Shown here: piece by piece, positions 1 to 16,100 of the stretch | Layout of the letters: every line of letters starts with the position of its first letter | Numbering within the stretch: position 1 is the stretch's first letter | NCBI GenBank assembly: GCA_037349105.1 | Contig: JAYJMM010000041.1 | Span: forward strand, 1,426,001-1,490,000 | Reading direction: 5' to 3' | DNA from: Limnomonas spitsbergensis | Taxonomy: Eukaryota; Chlorophyta; Chlorophyceae; Chlamydomonadales | DNA: 64,000 nt | Notes under the pieces: generated by a model | The model's input: only the letters and a program-made list of their open reading frames with translations | Told to the model about the DNA's origin: nothing | Database searches by the model: none | Made by a program: the position numbers and the translations under genes

Positions 1-410
1 ATCTGTCATTGACCCAGACAGGCCATGCATCATATCTGTCACTGACCCAGACAGGCCATGCATCACATCTGCAAGACTGTAACTGACCCAGACAGGCCTT
101 GCATCACATCTGCAAGACTGTTACTGACCCAGACAGGCCATGCATCATATCTGCAAGACTGTTACTGACCCAGACAGGACATGCATCATATCTATCACTG
201 ACCCAGACAGGCCTTGCATCACATCTGCAAGACTGTTACTGACCCAGGCAGGCCATGCATCATATCTGCAAGACTGTCACTGACCCAGACAGGCCCTGCA
301 TCACATCTGCAAGATTGTCACTGACTCAGACAGGCCCTGCATCACATCTGCAAGACTGTTACTGACCCAGACAGGCCTTGCATCACATCTGTCACTGACC
401 CAGACAGGCC

Positions 411-3400
411 ATGCATCACATCTGCAAGACTGTTACTGACCCAGACAGGCCTTGCATCATATCTGTCACTGACCCAGACAGGCCTTGCATCACATCTGTC
501 ACTCACCCAGACAGGCCCTGCATCACATCTGCAAGACTGTTACTGACCCAGACAGGCCTTGCATCACATCTGTCACTGACCCAGACAGGCCATGCATCAT
601 ATCTGTCACTGACCCAGACAGGCCTTGCATCACATCTGTCACTGACCCAGACAGGCCCTGCATCACATCTGCAAGACTGTTACTGACCCAGACAGGCCTT
701 GCATCACATCTGTCACTGACCCAGACAGGCCATGCATCATATCTGTCACTGACCCAGACAGGCCTTGCATCACATCTGTCACTGACCCAGACAGGCCCTG
801 CATCACATCTGCAAGACTGTTACTGACCCAGACAGGCCTTGCATCACATCTGTCACTGACCCAGACAGGCCATGCATCATATCTGCAAGACTGTTACTGA
901 CCCAGACAGGCCATGCATCATATCTGTCACTGACCCAGACAGGCCCTGCATCACATCTGCAAGACTGTAACTGACCCAGACAGGCCATGCATCACATCTG
1001 TCACTGACCCAGACAGGCCATGCATCATATCTGCAAGACTGTTACTGACCCAGACAGGCCATGCATCATATATGTCACTGACCCATACAGGCCTTGCATC
1101 ACATCTGTCACTCACCCAGACAGGCCTTGCATCACATCTGGCACTGACCTAGACAGGCCATGCATCATATCTGTCACTGACCCAGACAGGCCTTGCATCA
1201 CATCTGTCACTGACCCAGACAGGCCATGCATCATATCTGTCACTGACCCAGACAGGCCATGCATCATATCTGTCACTGACCCAGACAGGCCATGCATCAC
1301 ATCTGCAAGACTGTAACTGACCCAGACAGGCCTTGCATCACATCTGTCACGGACCCAGACAGGCCCTGCATCACATCTGCAAGTCTGTTACTGACCCAGA
1401 CAGGCTATGCATCATATCTGTCACTGACCCAGACAGGCCTTGCATCACATCTGCAAGACTGTTACTGACCCAGACAGGCCATGCATCATATCTGCAAGAC
1501 TGTTACTGACCCAGACAGGCCTTGCATCACATCTGCAAGACTGTTACTGACCCAGACAGGCCATGCATCACATCTGTCACTGACCCAGACAGGCCATGCA
1601 TCACATCTGCAAGACTGTTACTGACCCAGACAGGCCATGCATCACATCTGTCACTGACCCAGACAGGCCTTGCATCATATCTGTCATTGACCCAGACAGG
1701 CCATGCATCACATCTGCAAGACTGTTACTGACCCAGACAGGCCTTGCATCACATCTGTCACAGACCCAGACAGGCCATGCATCATATCTGCAAGACTGTT
1801 ACTGACCCAGACAGGCCATGCATCATATCTGTCACTGACCCAGACAGGCCTTGCATCACATCTGCAAGACTGTAACTGACCCAGACAGGCCATGCATCAC
1901 ATCTGTCACTGACCCAAACAGGCCATGCATCATATCTGCAAGACTGTTACTGACCCAGACAGGCCATGCATCATATATGTCACTGACCCAGACAGGCCTT
2001 GCATCACATCTGTCACTGACCCAGACAGGCCTTGCATCACATCTGTCACTGACCCAGACAGGCCATGCATCATATCTGTCACTGACCCAGACAGGCCTTG
2101 CATCACATCTGTCACTGACCCAGACAGGCCATGCATCATATCTGTCACTGACCCAGACAGGCCATGCATCATATCTGTCACTGACCCAGACAGGCCATGC
2201 ATCACATCTGCAAGACTGTAACTGACCCTGACAGGCCATGCATCACATCTGTCACTGACCCAGACAGGCCCTGCATCACATCTGCAAGACTGTTACTGAC
2301 CCAGACAGGCCATGCATCATATCTGTCACTGACCCAGACAGGCCTTGCATCACATCTGCAAGACTGTTACTGACCCAGACAGGCCATGCATCATATCTGC
2401 AAGACTGTTACTGACCCAGACAGGCCTTGCATCACATCTGCAAGACTGTAACTGACCCAGACAGGCCATGCATCACATCTGTCACTGACCCAGACAGGCC
2501 ATGCATCACATCTGCAAGACTGTTACTGACCGAGACAGGCCATGCATCATATCTGTCACTGACCCAGACAGGCCATGCATCATATCTGTCACAGACCCAG
2601 ACAGGCCTTGCATCATATCTGTCACTGACCCAGACAGGCCTTGCATCACATCTGCAAGACTGTTACTGACCCAGACAGGCCATGCATCATATCTGCAAGA
2701 CTGTTACTGACCCAGGCAGGCCATGTTTCACATCTGTCACTGACCCAGACAGGCCTTGCATCACATCTGTTACTAACCCAGACAGGCCATGCATCATATA
2801 TGTCACTGACCCAGACAGGCCATGCATCATATCTGTCACTGACCCAGACAGGCTTTGCATCACATCTGCAAGACTGTTACTGACCCAGACAGGCCATGCA
2901 TCATATGTGTCACTGACCCAGACAGGCCTTGCATCACATCTGCAAGACTGTTACTGACCCAGACAGGCCATGCATCATATCTGTCGCTGACCCAGACAGG
3001 CCCTGCATCACATCTGCAAGACAGTAACTGACCCAGACAGGCCATGCATCACATCTGTCACTGACCCAGACAGCCCATGCATCATATCTGCAAGACTGTC
3101 ATTGACCCAGACAGGCCATGCATCATATCTGTCACTGACCCAGACAGGCCATGCATCATATCTGCAAGACTGTTACTGACCCAGACAGGCCTTGCATCAT
3201 ATCTGTCACTGACCCAGACAGGCCTTGCATCACATCTGCAAGACTGTTATTGACCCAGACAGGCCATGCATCATATCTGTTACTGACCTAGACAGGCCTT
3301 GCATCACATCTGTCACTGACCCAGACAGGCCATGCATCATATCTGTCACTGACCCAGACAGGCCATGCATCATATCTGTCACTGACCCAGACAGGCCATG

Positions 3401-5660
3401 CATCACATCTGCAAGACTGTAACTGACCCAGACAGGCCATGCATCACATCTGTCATTGACCCAGACAGGCCATGCATCATATCTGTCACTGACCCAGACA
3501 GGCCATGCATCACATCTGCAAGACTGTAACTGACCCAGACAGGCCTTGCATCACATCTGCAAGACTGTTACTGACCCAGACAGGCCATGCATCATATCTG
3601 CAAGACTGTTACTGACCCAGACAGGACATGCATCATATCTATCACTGACCCAGACAGGCCTTGCATCACATCTGCAAGACTGTTACTGACCCAGGCAGGC
3701 CATGCATCATATCTGCAAGACTGTCACTGACCCAGACAGGCCCTGCATCACATCTGCAAGATTGTCACTGACTCAGACAGGCCCTGCATCACATCTGCAA
3801 GACTGTTACTGACCCAGACAGGCCTTGCATCACATCTGTCACTGACCCAGACAGGCCATGCATCACATCTGCAAGACTGTTACTGACCCAGACAGGCCTT
3901 GCATCATATCTGTCACTGACCCAGACAGGCCTTGCATCACATCTGTCACTCACCCAGACAGGCCCTGCATCACATCTGCAAGACTGTTACTGACCCAGAC
4001 AGGCCTTGCATCACATCTGTCACTGACCCAGACAGGCCATGCATCATATCTGTCACTGACCCAGACAGGCCTTGCATCACATCTGTCACTGACCCAGACA
4101 GGCCCTGCATCACATCTGCAAGACTGTTACTGACCCAGACAGGCCTTGCATCACATCTGTCACTGACCCAGACAAGCCATGCATCATATCTGCAAGACTG
4201 TTACTGACCCAGACAGGCCATGCATCATATCTGTCACTGACCCAGACAGGCCCTGCATCACATCTGCAAGACTGTAACTGACCCAGACAGGCCATGCATC
4301 ACATCTGTCACTGACCCAGACAGGCCATGCATCATATCTGCAAGACTGTTACTGACCCAGACAGGCCATGTATCATATATGTCACTGACCCATACAGGCC
4401 TTGCATCACATCTGTCACTGACCCAGACAGGCCTTGCATCACATCTGGCACTGACCTAGACAGGCCATGCATCATATCTGTCACTGACCCAGACAGGCCT
4501 TGCATCACATCTGTCACTGACCCAGACAGGCCATGCATCATATCTGTCACTGACCCAGACAGGCCATGCATCATATCTGTCACTGACCCAGACAGGCCAT
4601 GCATCACATCTGCAAGACTGTAACTGACCCTGACAGGCCTTGCATCACATCTGTCACGGACCCAGACAGGCCCTGCATCACATCTGCAAGTCTGTTACTG
4701 ACCCAGACAGGCTATGCATCATATCTGTCACTGACCCAGACAGGCCTTGCATCACATCTGCAAGACTGTTACTGACCCAGACAGGCCATGCATCATATCT
4801 GCAAGACTGTTACTGACCCAGACAGGCCTTGCATCACATCTGCAAGACTGTTACTGACCCAGACAGGCCATGCATCACATCTGTCACTGACCCAGACAGG
4901 CCATGCATCACATCTGCAAGACTGTTACTGACCCAGACAGGCCATGCATCACATCTGTCACTGACCCAGACAGGCCTTGCATCATATCTGTCACTGACCC
5001 AGACAGGCCATGCATCACATCTGCAAGACTGTTACTGACCCAGACAGGCCTTGCATCACATCTGTCACTGACCCAGACAGGCCATGCATCATATCTGCAA
5101 GACTGTTACTGACCCAGACAGGCCATGCATCATATCTGTCACTGACCCAGACAGGCCTTGCATCACATCTGCAAGACTGTAACTGACCCAGACAGGCCAT
5201 GCATCACATCTGTCACTGACCCAAACAGGCCATGCATCATATCTGCAAGACTGTTACTGACCCAGACAGGCCATGCATCATATATGTCACTGACCCATAC
5301 AGGCCTTGCATCACATCTGTCACTGACCCAGACAGGCCTTGCATCACATCTGTCACTGACCCAGACAGGCCATGCATCATATATGTCACTGACCCAGACA
5401 GGCCTTGCATCACATCTGTCACTGACCCAGACAGGCCATGCATCATATCTGTCACTGACCCAGACAGGCCATGCATCATATCTGTCACTGACCCAGACAG
5501 GCCATGCATCACATCTGCAAGACTGTAACAGACCCAGACAGGCCATGCATCACATCTGTCACTGACCCAGACAGGCCCTGCATCACATCTGCAAGACTGT
5601 TACTGACCCAGACAGGCCATGCATCATATCTGCAAGACTGTTACTGACCGAGACAGGCCT
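411..5660 (+). repeat. Higher-order duplication, offset about 3.45 then 3.3 kb
   Basis: The arrangement of 33- and 41-bp units and rare variants at about 411-2,400 recurs at about 3,858-5,650. The offset is 3,447 bp at first and 3,307 bp from about 800 onward, so the copies differ by a small internal gain or loss of units. Shared diagnostic variants include GGCACTGACCTAGACAGG (near 1,140 and 4,447) and the CACTCACCCAG variant (near 500 and 3,950). Confidence 0.85.
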
Positions 5661-8600
5661 TGCATCACATCTGCAAGACTGTAACTGACCCAGACAGGCC
5701 ATGCATCACATCTGTCACTGACCCAGACAGGCCATGCATCACATCTGCAAGACTGTTACTGACCGAGACAGGCCATGCATCACATCTGTCACTGACCCAG
5801 ACAGGCCTTGCATCATATCTGTCACTGACCCAGACAGGCCATGCATCACATCTGCAAGGCTGTTACTGGCCCAGACAGGCCTTGCATCACATCTGTCACT
5901 GACCCAGACAGGCCTTGCATCATATATGTCACTGACCCAGACAGGCCATGCATCATATCTGCAAGACTGTTACTGACCCAGACAGGCCATGCATCATATA
6001 TGTCACTGACCCAGACAGGCCTTGCATCACATCTGTCACTAACAGAGACAGGCCTTGCATCATATCTGTCACTGACCCAGACAGGCCCTGCATCACATCT
6101 GCAAGACTGTAACTGACCCAGACAGGCCATGCATCATATCTGCAAGACTGTTACTGACCCAGACAGGCCTTGCATCACATATGTCACTGACCCAGACAGG
6201 CCTTGCATCACATCTGCAAGACTGTAACTGACCCAGACAGGCCATGCATCACATCTGTCACTGACCCAGACAGGCCTTGCATCACATCTGCAAGACTGTC
6301 ACTGACCCAGACAGGCCTTGCATCACATCTGTCACTGACCCAGACAGGCCTTGCATCACATCTGCAAGACTGTTACTGACCCCGACAGGCCATGCATCAT
6401 ATCTGCAAGACTGTTACTGACCCAGACAGGCCTTGCATCACATCTGCAAGACTGTAACTGACCCAGACAGGCCATGCATCACATCTGTCACTGACCCAGA
6501 CAGGCCATGCATCACATCTGCAAGACTGTTACTGACCGAGACAGGCCATGCATCACATCTGTCACTGACCCAGACAGGCCTTGCATCACATCTGTCACTG
6601 ACCCAGACAGGCCATGCATCACATCTGCAAGACTGTTACTGACCGAGACAGGCCATGCATCACATCTGTCACTGACCCAGACAGGCCTTGCATCATATCT
6701 GTCACTGACCCAGACAGGCCATGCATCACATCTGCAAGACTGTTACTGGCCCAGACAGGCCTTGCATCACATCTGTCACTGACCCAGACAGGCCTTGCAT
6801 CATATATGTCACTGACCCAGACAGGCCATGCATCATATCTGCAAGACTGTTACTGACCCAGACAGGCCATGCATCATATATGTCACTGACCCAGACAGGC
6901 CTTGCATCACATCTGTCACTGACAGAGACAGGCCTTGCATCATATCTGTCACTGACCCAGACAGGCCCTGCATCACATCTGCAAGACTGTAACTGACCCA
7001 GACAGGCCATGCATCATATCTGCAAGACTGTTACTGACCCAGACAGGCCTTGCATCACATATGTCACTGACCCAGACAGGCCTTGCATCACATCTGCAAG
7101 ACTGTAACTGACCCAGACAGGCCATGCATCACATCTGTCACTGACCCAGACAGGCCTTGCATCACATCTGCAAGACTGTTACTGACCCAGACAGGCCATG
7201 CATCATATCTGTCACTGACCCAGACAGGCCTTGCATCACATCTGCAAGACTGTTACTGACCCAGACAGGCCATGCATCATATCTGCAAGACTGTTACTGA
7301 CCCAGACAGGCCTTGCATCACATCTGCAAGACTGTAACTGACCCAGACAGGCCATGCATCACATCTGTCACTGACCCAGACAGGCCATGCATCACATCTG
7401 CAAGACTGTTACTGACCCAGACAGGCCTTGCATCACATCTGTCACGGACCCAGACAGGCCCTGCATCACATCTGCAAGTCTGTTACTGACCCAGACAGGC
7501 TATGCATCATATCTGTCACTGACCCAGACAGGCCTTGCATCACATCTGCAAGACTGTTACTGACCCAGACAGGCCATGCATCATATCTGCAAGACTGTTA
7601 CTGACCCAGACAGGCCTTGCATCACATCTGCAAGACTGTTACTGACCCAGACAGGCCATGCATCACATCTGTCACTGACCCAGACAGGCCATGCATCACA
7701 TCTGCAAGACTGTTACTGACCCAGACAGGCCATGCATCACATCTGTCACTGACCCAGACAGGCCTTGCATCATATCTGTCACTGACCCAGACAGGCCATG
7801 CATCACATCTGCAAGACTGTTACTGACCCAGACAGGCCTTGCATCACATCTGTCACTGACCCAGACAGGCCATGCATCATATCTGCAAGACTGTTACTGA
7901 CCCAGACAGGCCTTGCATCATATCTGTCACTGACCCAGACAGGCCTTGCATCACATCTGCAAGACTGTAACTGACCCAGACAGGCCATGCATCACATCTG
8001 TCACTGACCCAAACAGGCCATGCATCATATCTGCAAGACTGTTACTGACCCAGACAGGCCATGCATCATATATGTCACTGACCCATACAGGCCTTGCATC
8101 ACATCTGTCACTGACCCAGACAGGCCTTGCATCACATCTGTCACTGACCCAGACAGGCCATGCATCATATATGTCACTGACCCAGACAGGCCTTGCATCA
8201 CATCTGTCACTGACCCAGACAGGCCATGCATCATATCTGTCACTGACCCAGACAGGCCATGCATCATATCTGTCACTGACCCAGACAGGCCATGCATCAC
8301 ATCTGCAAGACTGTAACAGACCCAGACAGGCCATGCATCACATCTGTCACTGACCCAGACAGGCCCTGCATCACATCTGCAAGACTGTTACTGACCCAGA
8401 CAGGCCATGCATCATATCTGCAAGACTGTTACTGACCGAGACAGGCCTTGCATCACATCTGCAAGACTGTAACTGACCCAGACAGGCCATGCATCACATC
8501 TGTCACTGACCCAGACAGGCCATGCATCACATCTGCAAGACTGTTACTGACCGAGACAGGCCATGCATCACATCTGTCACTGACCCAGACAGGCCTTGCA

Positions 8601-10190
8601 TCATATCTGTCACTGACCCAGACAGGCCATGCATCACATCTGCAAGGCTGTTACTGGCCCAGACAGGCCTTGCATCACATCTGTCACTGACCCAGACAGG
8701 CCTTGCATCATATATGTCACTGACCCAGGCAGGCCATGCATCATATCTGCAAGACTGTTACTGACCCAGACAGGCCATGCATCATATATGTCACTGACCC
8801 AGACTGGCCTTGCATCACATCTGTCACTAACAGAGACAGGCCTTGCATCATATCTGTCACTGACCCAGACAGGCCCTGCATCACATCTGCAAGACTGTAA
8901 CTGACCCAGACAGGCCATGCATCATATCTGCAAGACTGTTACTGACCCAGACAGGCCTTGCATCACATATGTCACTGACCCAGACAGGCCTTGCATCACA
9001 TCTGCAAGACTGTAACTGACCCAGACAGGCCATGCATCACATCTGTCACTGACCCAGACAGGCCTTGCATCACATCTGCAAGACTGTCACTGACCCAGAC
9101 AGGCCTTGCATCACATCTGTCACTGACCCAGACAGGCCTTGCATCACATCTGCAAGACTGTTACTGACCCCGACAGGCCATGCATCATATCTGCAAGACT
9201 GTTACTGACCGAGACAGGCCTTGCATCACATCTGCAAGACTGTAACTGACCCAGACAGGCCATGCATCACATCTGTCACTGACCCAGACAGGCCATGCAT
9301 CACATCTGCAAGACTGTTACTGACCGAGACAGGCCATGCATCACATCTGTCACTGACCCAGACAGGCCTTGCATCACATCTGTCACTGACCCAGACAGGC
9401 CATGCATCACATCTGCAAGACTGTTACTGACCGAGACAGGCCATGCATCACATCTGTCACTGACCCAGACAGGCCTTGCATCATATCTGTCACTGACCCA
9501 GACAGGCCATGCATCACATCTGCAAGACTGTTACTGGCCCAGACAGGCCTTGCATCACATCTGTCACTGACCCAGACAGGCCTTGCATCATATATGTCAC
9601 TGACCCAGACAGGCCATGCATCATATCTGCAAGACTGTTACTGACCCAGACAGGCCATGCATCATATATGTCACTGACCCAGACAGGCCTTGCATCACAT
9701 CTGTCACTGACAGAGACAGGCCTTGCATCATATCTGTCACTGACCCAGACAGGCCCTGCATCACATCTGCAAGACTGTAACTGACCCAGACAGGCCATGC
9801 ATCATATCTGCAAGACTGTTACTGACCCAGACAGGCCTTGCATCACATATGTCACTGACCCAGACAGGCCTTGCATCACATCTGCAAGACTGTAACTGAC
9901 CCAGACAGGCCATGCATCACATCTGTCACTGACCCAGACAGGCCTTGCATCACATCTGCAAGACTGTTACTGACCCAGACAGGCCATGCATCATATCTGT
10001 CACTGACCCAGACAGGCCTTGCATCACATCTGCAAGACTGTTACTGACCCAGACAGGCCATGCATCATATCTGCAAGACTGTTACTGACCCAGACAGGCC
10101 TTGCATCACATCTGCAAGACTGTAACTGACCCAGACAGGCCATGCATCACATCTGTCACTGACCCAGACAGGCCATGCATCACATCTGCA
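4829..10190 (+). repeat. Higher-order duplication, offset 2,788 bp
   Basis: The unit order at about 4,829-7,010 recurs at about 7,617-9,798 with a constant offset of 2,788 bp. Shared markers include CTGTAACAGACCC (near 5,525 and 8,313) and CAAGGCTGTTACTGGCCC (near 5,855 and 8,643). Single-base differences, such as CCAGGCAGG at about 8,726 against CCAGACAGG in the partner, show later mutation. Confidence 0.85.
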
Positions 10191-13100
10191 AGACTGTTAC
10201 TGACCGAGACAGGCCATGCATCACATCTGTCACTGACCCAGACAGGCCTTGCATCATATCTGTCACTGACCCAGACAGGCCATGCATCACATCTGCAAGA
10301 CTGTTACTGGCCCAGACAGGCCTTGCATCACATCTGTCACTGACCCAGACAGGCCATGCATCATATCTGTCACTGACCCAGACAGGCCTTGCATCATATA
10401 TGTCACTGACCCAGACAGGCCATGCATCATATCTGCAAGACTGTTACTGACCCAGGCAGGCCATGCATCATATCTGTCACTGACCCAGACAGGCCTTGCA
10501 TCACATCTGTCACTGACCCAGACAGGCCCTGCATCACATCTGCAAGACTGTTACTGACCCAGACAGGCCTTGCATCATATCTGTCACTGACCCAGACAGG
10601 CCATGCATCATATCTGTCACAGACCCAGACAGGCCTTGCATCATATCTGTCACTGACCCAGACAGGCCTTGCATCACATTTGCAAGACTGTTACTGACCC
10701 AGACAGGCCATGCATCATATATGTCACTGACCCAGACAGGCCTTGCATCACATCTGTTACTAACCCAGACAGGCCATGCATCATATATGTCACTGACCCA
10801 GACAGGCCATGCACCATATCTGTCACTGACCCTGACAGGCCTTGCATCACATCTGCAAGACTGTTACTGACCCAGACAGGCCATGCATCATATGTGTCAC
10901 TGACCCAGACAGGCCTTGCATCACATCTGCAAGACTGTTACTGACCCAGACAGGCCATGCATCATATCTGTCGCTGACCCAGACAGGCCCTGCATCACAT
11001 CTGCAAGACAGTAACTGACCCAGACAGGCCATGCATCACATCTGTCACTGACCCAGACAGCCCATGCATCATATCTGCAAGACTGTCATTGACCCAGACA
11101 GGCCATGCATCATATATGTCACTGACCCAGACAGGCCATGCATCACATCTGCAAGACTGTAACTGACCCAGACAGGCCATGCATCACATCTGTCACTGAC
11201 CCAGACAGGCCTTGCATCACATCTGCAAGACTGTTACTGACCCAGACAGGCCATGCATCATATCTGTCACTGACCCAGACAGGCCTTGCATCACATCTGC
11301 AAGACTGTTACTGACCCAGACAGGCCATGCATCATATCTGCAAGACTGTTACTGACCGAGACAGGCCTTGCATCACATCTGCAAGACTGTAACTGACCCA
11401 GACAGGCCATGCATCACATCTGTCACTGACCCAGACAGGCCATGCATCACATCTGCAAGACTGTAACTGACCCAGACAGGCCATGCATCACATCTGTCAC
11501 TGACCCAGACAGGCCATGCATCACATCTGCAAGACTGTTACTGACCGAGACAGGCCATGCATCACATCTGTCACTGACCCAGACAGGCCTTGCATCATAT
11601 CTGTCACTGACCCAGACAGGCCATGCATCACATCTGCAAGACTGTTACTGGCCCAGACAGGCCTTGCATCACATCTGTCACTGACAGAGACAGGCCTTGC
11701 ATCATATATGTCACTGACCCAGACAGGCCATGCATCATATCTGCAAGACTGTTACTGGCCCAGACAGGCCTTGCATCACATCTGTCACTGACCCAGACAG
11801 GCCTTGCATCATATATGTCACTGACCCAGACAGGCCATGCATCATATCTGCAAGACTGTTACTGACCCAGACAGGCCATGCATCATATATGTCACTGACC
11901 CAGACAGGCCTTGCATCACATCTGTCACTGACAGAGACAGGCCTTGCATCATATCTGTCACTGACCCAGACAGGCCCTGCATCACATCTGCAAGACTGTA
12001 ACTGACCCAGACAGGCCATGCATCATATCTGCAAGACTGTTACTGACCCAGACAGGCCTTGCATCACATATGTCACTGACCCAGACAGGCCTTGCATCAC
12101 ATCTGCAAGACTGTAACTGACCCAGACAGGCCATGCATCACATCTGTCACTGACCCAGACAGGCCTTGCATCACATCTGCAAGACTGTTACTGACCCAAA
12201 CAGGCCATGCATCATATCTGTCACTGACCCAGACAGGCCTTGCATCACATCTGCAAGACTGTTACTGACCCAGACAGGCCATGCATCATATCTGCAAGAC
12301 TGTTACTGACCCAGACAGGCCTTGCATCACATCTGCAAGACTGTAACTGACCCAGACAGGCCATGCATCACATCTGTCACTGACCCAGACAGGCCATGCA
12401 TCACATCTGCAAGACTGTTACTGACCGAGACAGGCCATGCATCACATCTGTCACTGACCCAGACAGGCCTTGCATCATATCTGTCACTGACCCAGACAGG
12501 CCATGCATCACATCTGCAAGACTGTTACTGGCCCAGACAGGCCTTGCATCACATCTGTCACTGACCCAGACAGGCCATGCATCATATCTGTCACTGACCC
12601 AGACAGGCCTTGCATCATATATGTCACTGACCCAGACAGGCCATGCATCATATCTGCAAGACTGTTACTGACCCAGGCAGGCCATGCATCATATCTGTCA
12701 CTGACCCAGACAGGCCTTGCATCACATCTGTCACTGACCCAGACAGGCCCTGCATCACATCTGCAAGACTGTTACTGACCCAGACAGGCCTTGCATCATA
12801 TCTGTCACTGACCCAGACAGGCCATGCATCATATCTGTCACAGACCCAGACAGGCCTTGCATCATATCTGTCACTGACCCAGACAGGCCTTGCATCACAT
12901 TTGCAAGACTGTTACTGACCCAGACAGGCCATGCATCATATATGTCACTGACCCAGACAGGCCTTGCATCACATCTGTTACTAACCCAGACAGGCCATGC
13001 ATCATATATGTCACTGACCCAGACAGGCCATGCACCATATCTGTCACTGACCCTGACAGGCCTTGCATCACATCTGCAAGACTGTTACTGACCCAGACAG

Positions 13101-16100
13101 GCCATGCATCATATGTGTCACTGACCCAGACAGGCCTTGCATCACATCTGCAAGACTGTTACTGACCCAGACAGGCCATGCATCATATCTGTCGCTGACC
13201 CAGACAGGCCCTGCATCACATCTGCAAGACAGTAACTGACCCAGACAGGCCATGCATCACATCTGTCACTGACCCAGACAGCCCATGCATCATATCTGCA
13301 AGACTGTCATTGACCCAGACAGGCCATGCATCATATATGTCACTGACCCAGACAGGCCATGCATCACATCTGCAAGACTGTAACTGACCCAGACAGGCCA
13401 TGCATCACATCTGTCACTGACCCAGACAGGCCCTGCATCACATCTGCAAGACTGTTACTGACCCAGACAGGCCATGCATCATATCTGTCACTGACCCAGA
13501 CAGGCCTTGCATCACATCTGCAAGACTGTTACTGACCCAGACAGGCCATGCATCATATCTGCAAGACTGATACTGACCGAGACAGGCCTTGCATCACATC
13601 TGCAAGACTGTAACTGACCCAGACAGGCCATGCATCACATCTGTCACTGACCCAGACAGGCCATGCATCACATCTGCAAGACTGTAACTGACCCAGACAG
13701 GCCATGCATCACATCTGTCACTGACCCAGACAGGCCATGCATCACATCTGCAAGACTGTTACTGACCGAGACAGGCCATGCATCACATCTGTCACTGACC
13801 CAGACAGGCCTTGCATCATATCTGTCACTGACCCAGACAGGCCATGCATCACATCTGCAAGACTGTTACTGGCCCAGACAGGCCTTGCATCACATCTGTC
13901 ACTGACCCAGACAGGCCTTGCATCATATATGTCACTGACCCAGACAGGCCATGCATCATATCTGCATGACTGTTACTGACCCAGACAGGCCATGCATCAT
14001 ATATGTCACTGACCCAGACAGGCCTTGCATCACATCTGTCACTAACAGAGACAGGCCTTGCATCATATCTGTCACTGACCCAGACAGGCCCTGCATCACA
14101 TCTGCAAGACTGTAACTGACCCAGACAGGCCATGCATCATATCTGCAAGACTGTTACTGACCCAGACAGGCCTTGCATCACATATGTCACTGACCCAGAC
14201 AGGCCTTGCATCACATCTGCAAGACTGTAACTGACCCAGACAGGCCATGCATCACATCTGTCACTGACCCAGACAGGCCTTGCATCATATCTGTCACTGA
14301 CCCAGACAGGCCATGCATCACATCTGCAAGACTGTTACTGGCCCAGACAGGCCTTGCATCACATCTGTCACTGACCCAGACAGGCCTTGCATCATATATG
14401 TCACTGACCCAGACAGGCCATGCATCATATCTGCAAGACTGTTACTGACCCAGACAGGCCATGCATCATATATGTCACTGACCCAGACAGGCCTTGCATC
14501 ACATCTGTCACTGACAGAGACAGGCCTTGCATCATATCTGTCACTGACCCAGACAGGCCCTGCATCACATCTGCAAGACTGTAACTAACCCAGACAGGCC
14601 ATGCATCATATCTGCAAGACTGTTACTGACCCAGACAGGCCTTGCATCACATATGTCACTGACCCAGACAGGCCTTGCATCACATCTGCAAGACTGTAAC
14701 TGACCCAGACAGGCCATGCATCACATCTGTCACTGACCCAGACAGGCCTTGCATCACATCTGCAAGACTGTTACTGACCCAGACAGGCCATGCATCATAT
14801 CTGTCACTGACCCAGACAGGCCTTGCATCACATCTGCAAGACTGTTACTGACCCAGACAGGCCATGCATCATATCTGCAAGACTGTTACTGACCCAGACA
14901 GGCCTTGCATCACATCTGCAAGACTGTAACTGACCCAGACAGGCCATGCATCACATCTGTCACTGACCCAGACAGGCCATGCATCACATCTGCAAGACTG
15001 TTACTGACCGAGACAGGCCATGCATCACATCTGTCACTGACCCAGACAGGCCTTGCATCATATCTGTCACTGACCCAGACAGGCCATGCATCACATCTGC
15101 AAGACTGTTACTGGCCCAGACAGGCCTTGCATCACATCTGTCACTGACCCAGACAGGCCATGCATCATATCTGTCACTGACCCAGACAGGCCTTGCATCA
15201 TATATGTCACTGACCCAGACAGGCCATGCATCATATCTGCAAGACTGTTACTGACCCAGGCAGGCCATGCATCATATCTGTCACTGACCCAGACAGGCCT
15301 TGCATCACATCTGTCACTGACCCAGACAGGCCCTGCATCACATCTGCAAGACTGTTACTGACCCAGACAGGCCTTGCATCATATCTGTCACTGACCCAGA
15401 CAGGCCATGCATCATATCTGTCACAGACCCAGACAGGCCTTGCATCATATCTGTCACTGACCCAGACAGGCCTTGCATCACATTTGCAAGACTGTTACTG
15501 ACCCAGACAGGCCATGCATCATATATGTCACTGACCCAGACAGGCCATGCACCATATCTGTCACTGACCCTAACAGGCCTTGCATCACATCTGCAAGACT
15601 GTTACTGACCCAGACAGGCCATGCATCATATGTGTCACTGACCCAGACAGGCCTTGCATCACATCTGCAAGACTGTTACTGACCCAGACAGGCCATGCAT
15701 CATATCTGTCGCTGACCCAGACAGGCCCTGCATCACATCTGCAAGACAGTAACTGACCCAGACAGGCCATGCATCACATCTGTCACTGACCCAGACAGCC
15801 CATGCATCATATCTGCAAGACTGTCATTGACCCAGACAGGCCATGCATCATATATGTCACTGACCCAGACAGGCCATGCATCACATCTGCAAGACTGTAA
15901 CTGACCCAGACAGGCCATGCATCACATCTGTCACTGACCCAGACAGGCCCTGCATCACATCTGCAAGACTGTTACTGACCCAGACAGGCCATGCATCATA
16001 TCGGTCACTGACCCAGACAGGCCTTGCATCACATCTGCAAGACTGTTACTGACCCAGACAGGCCATGCATCATATCTGCAAGACTGTTACTGACCGAGAC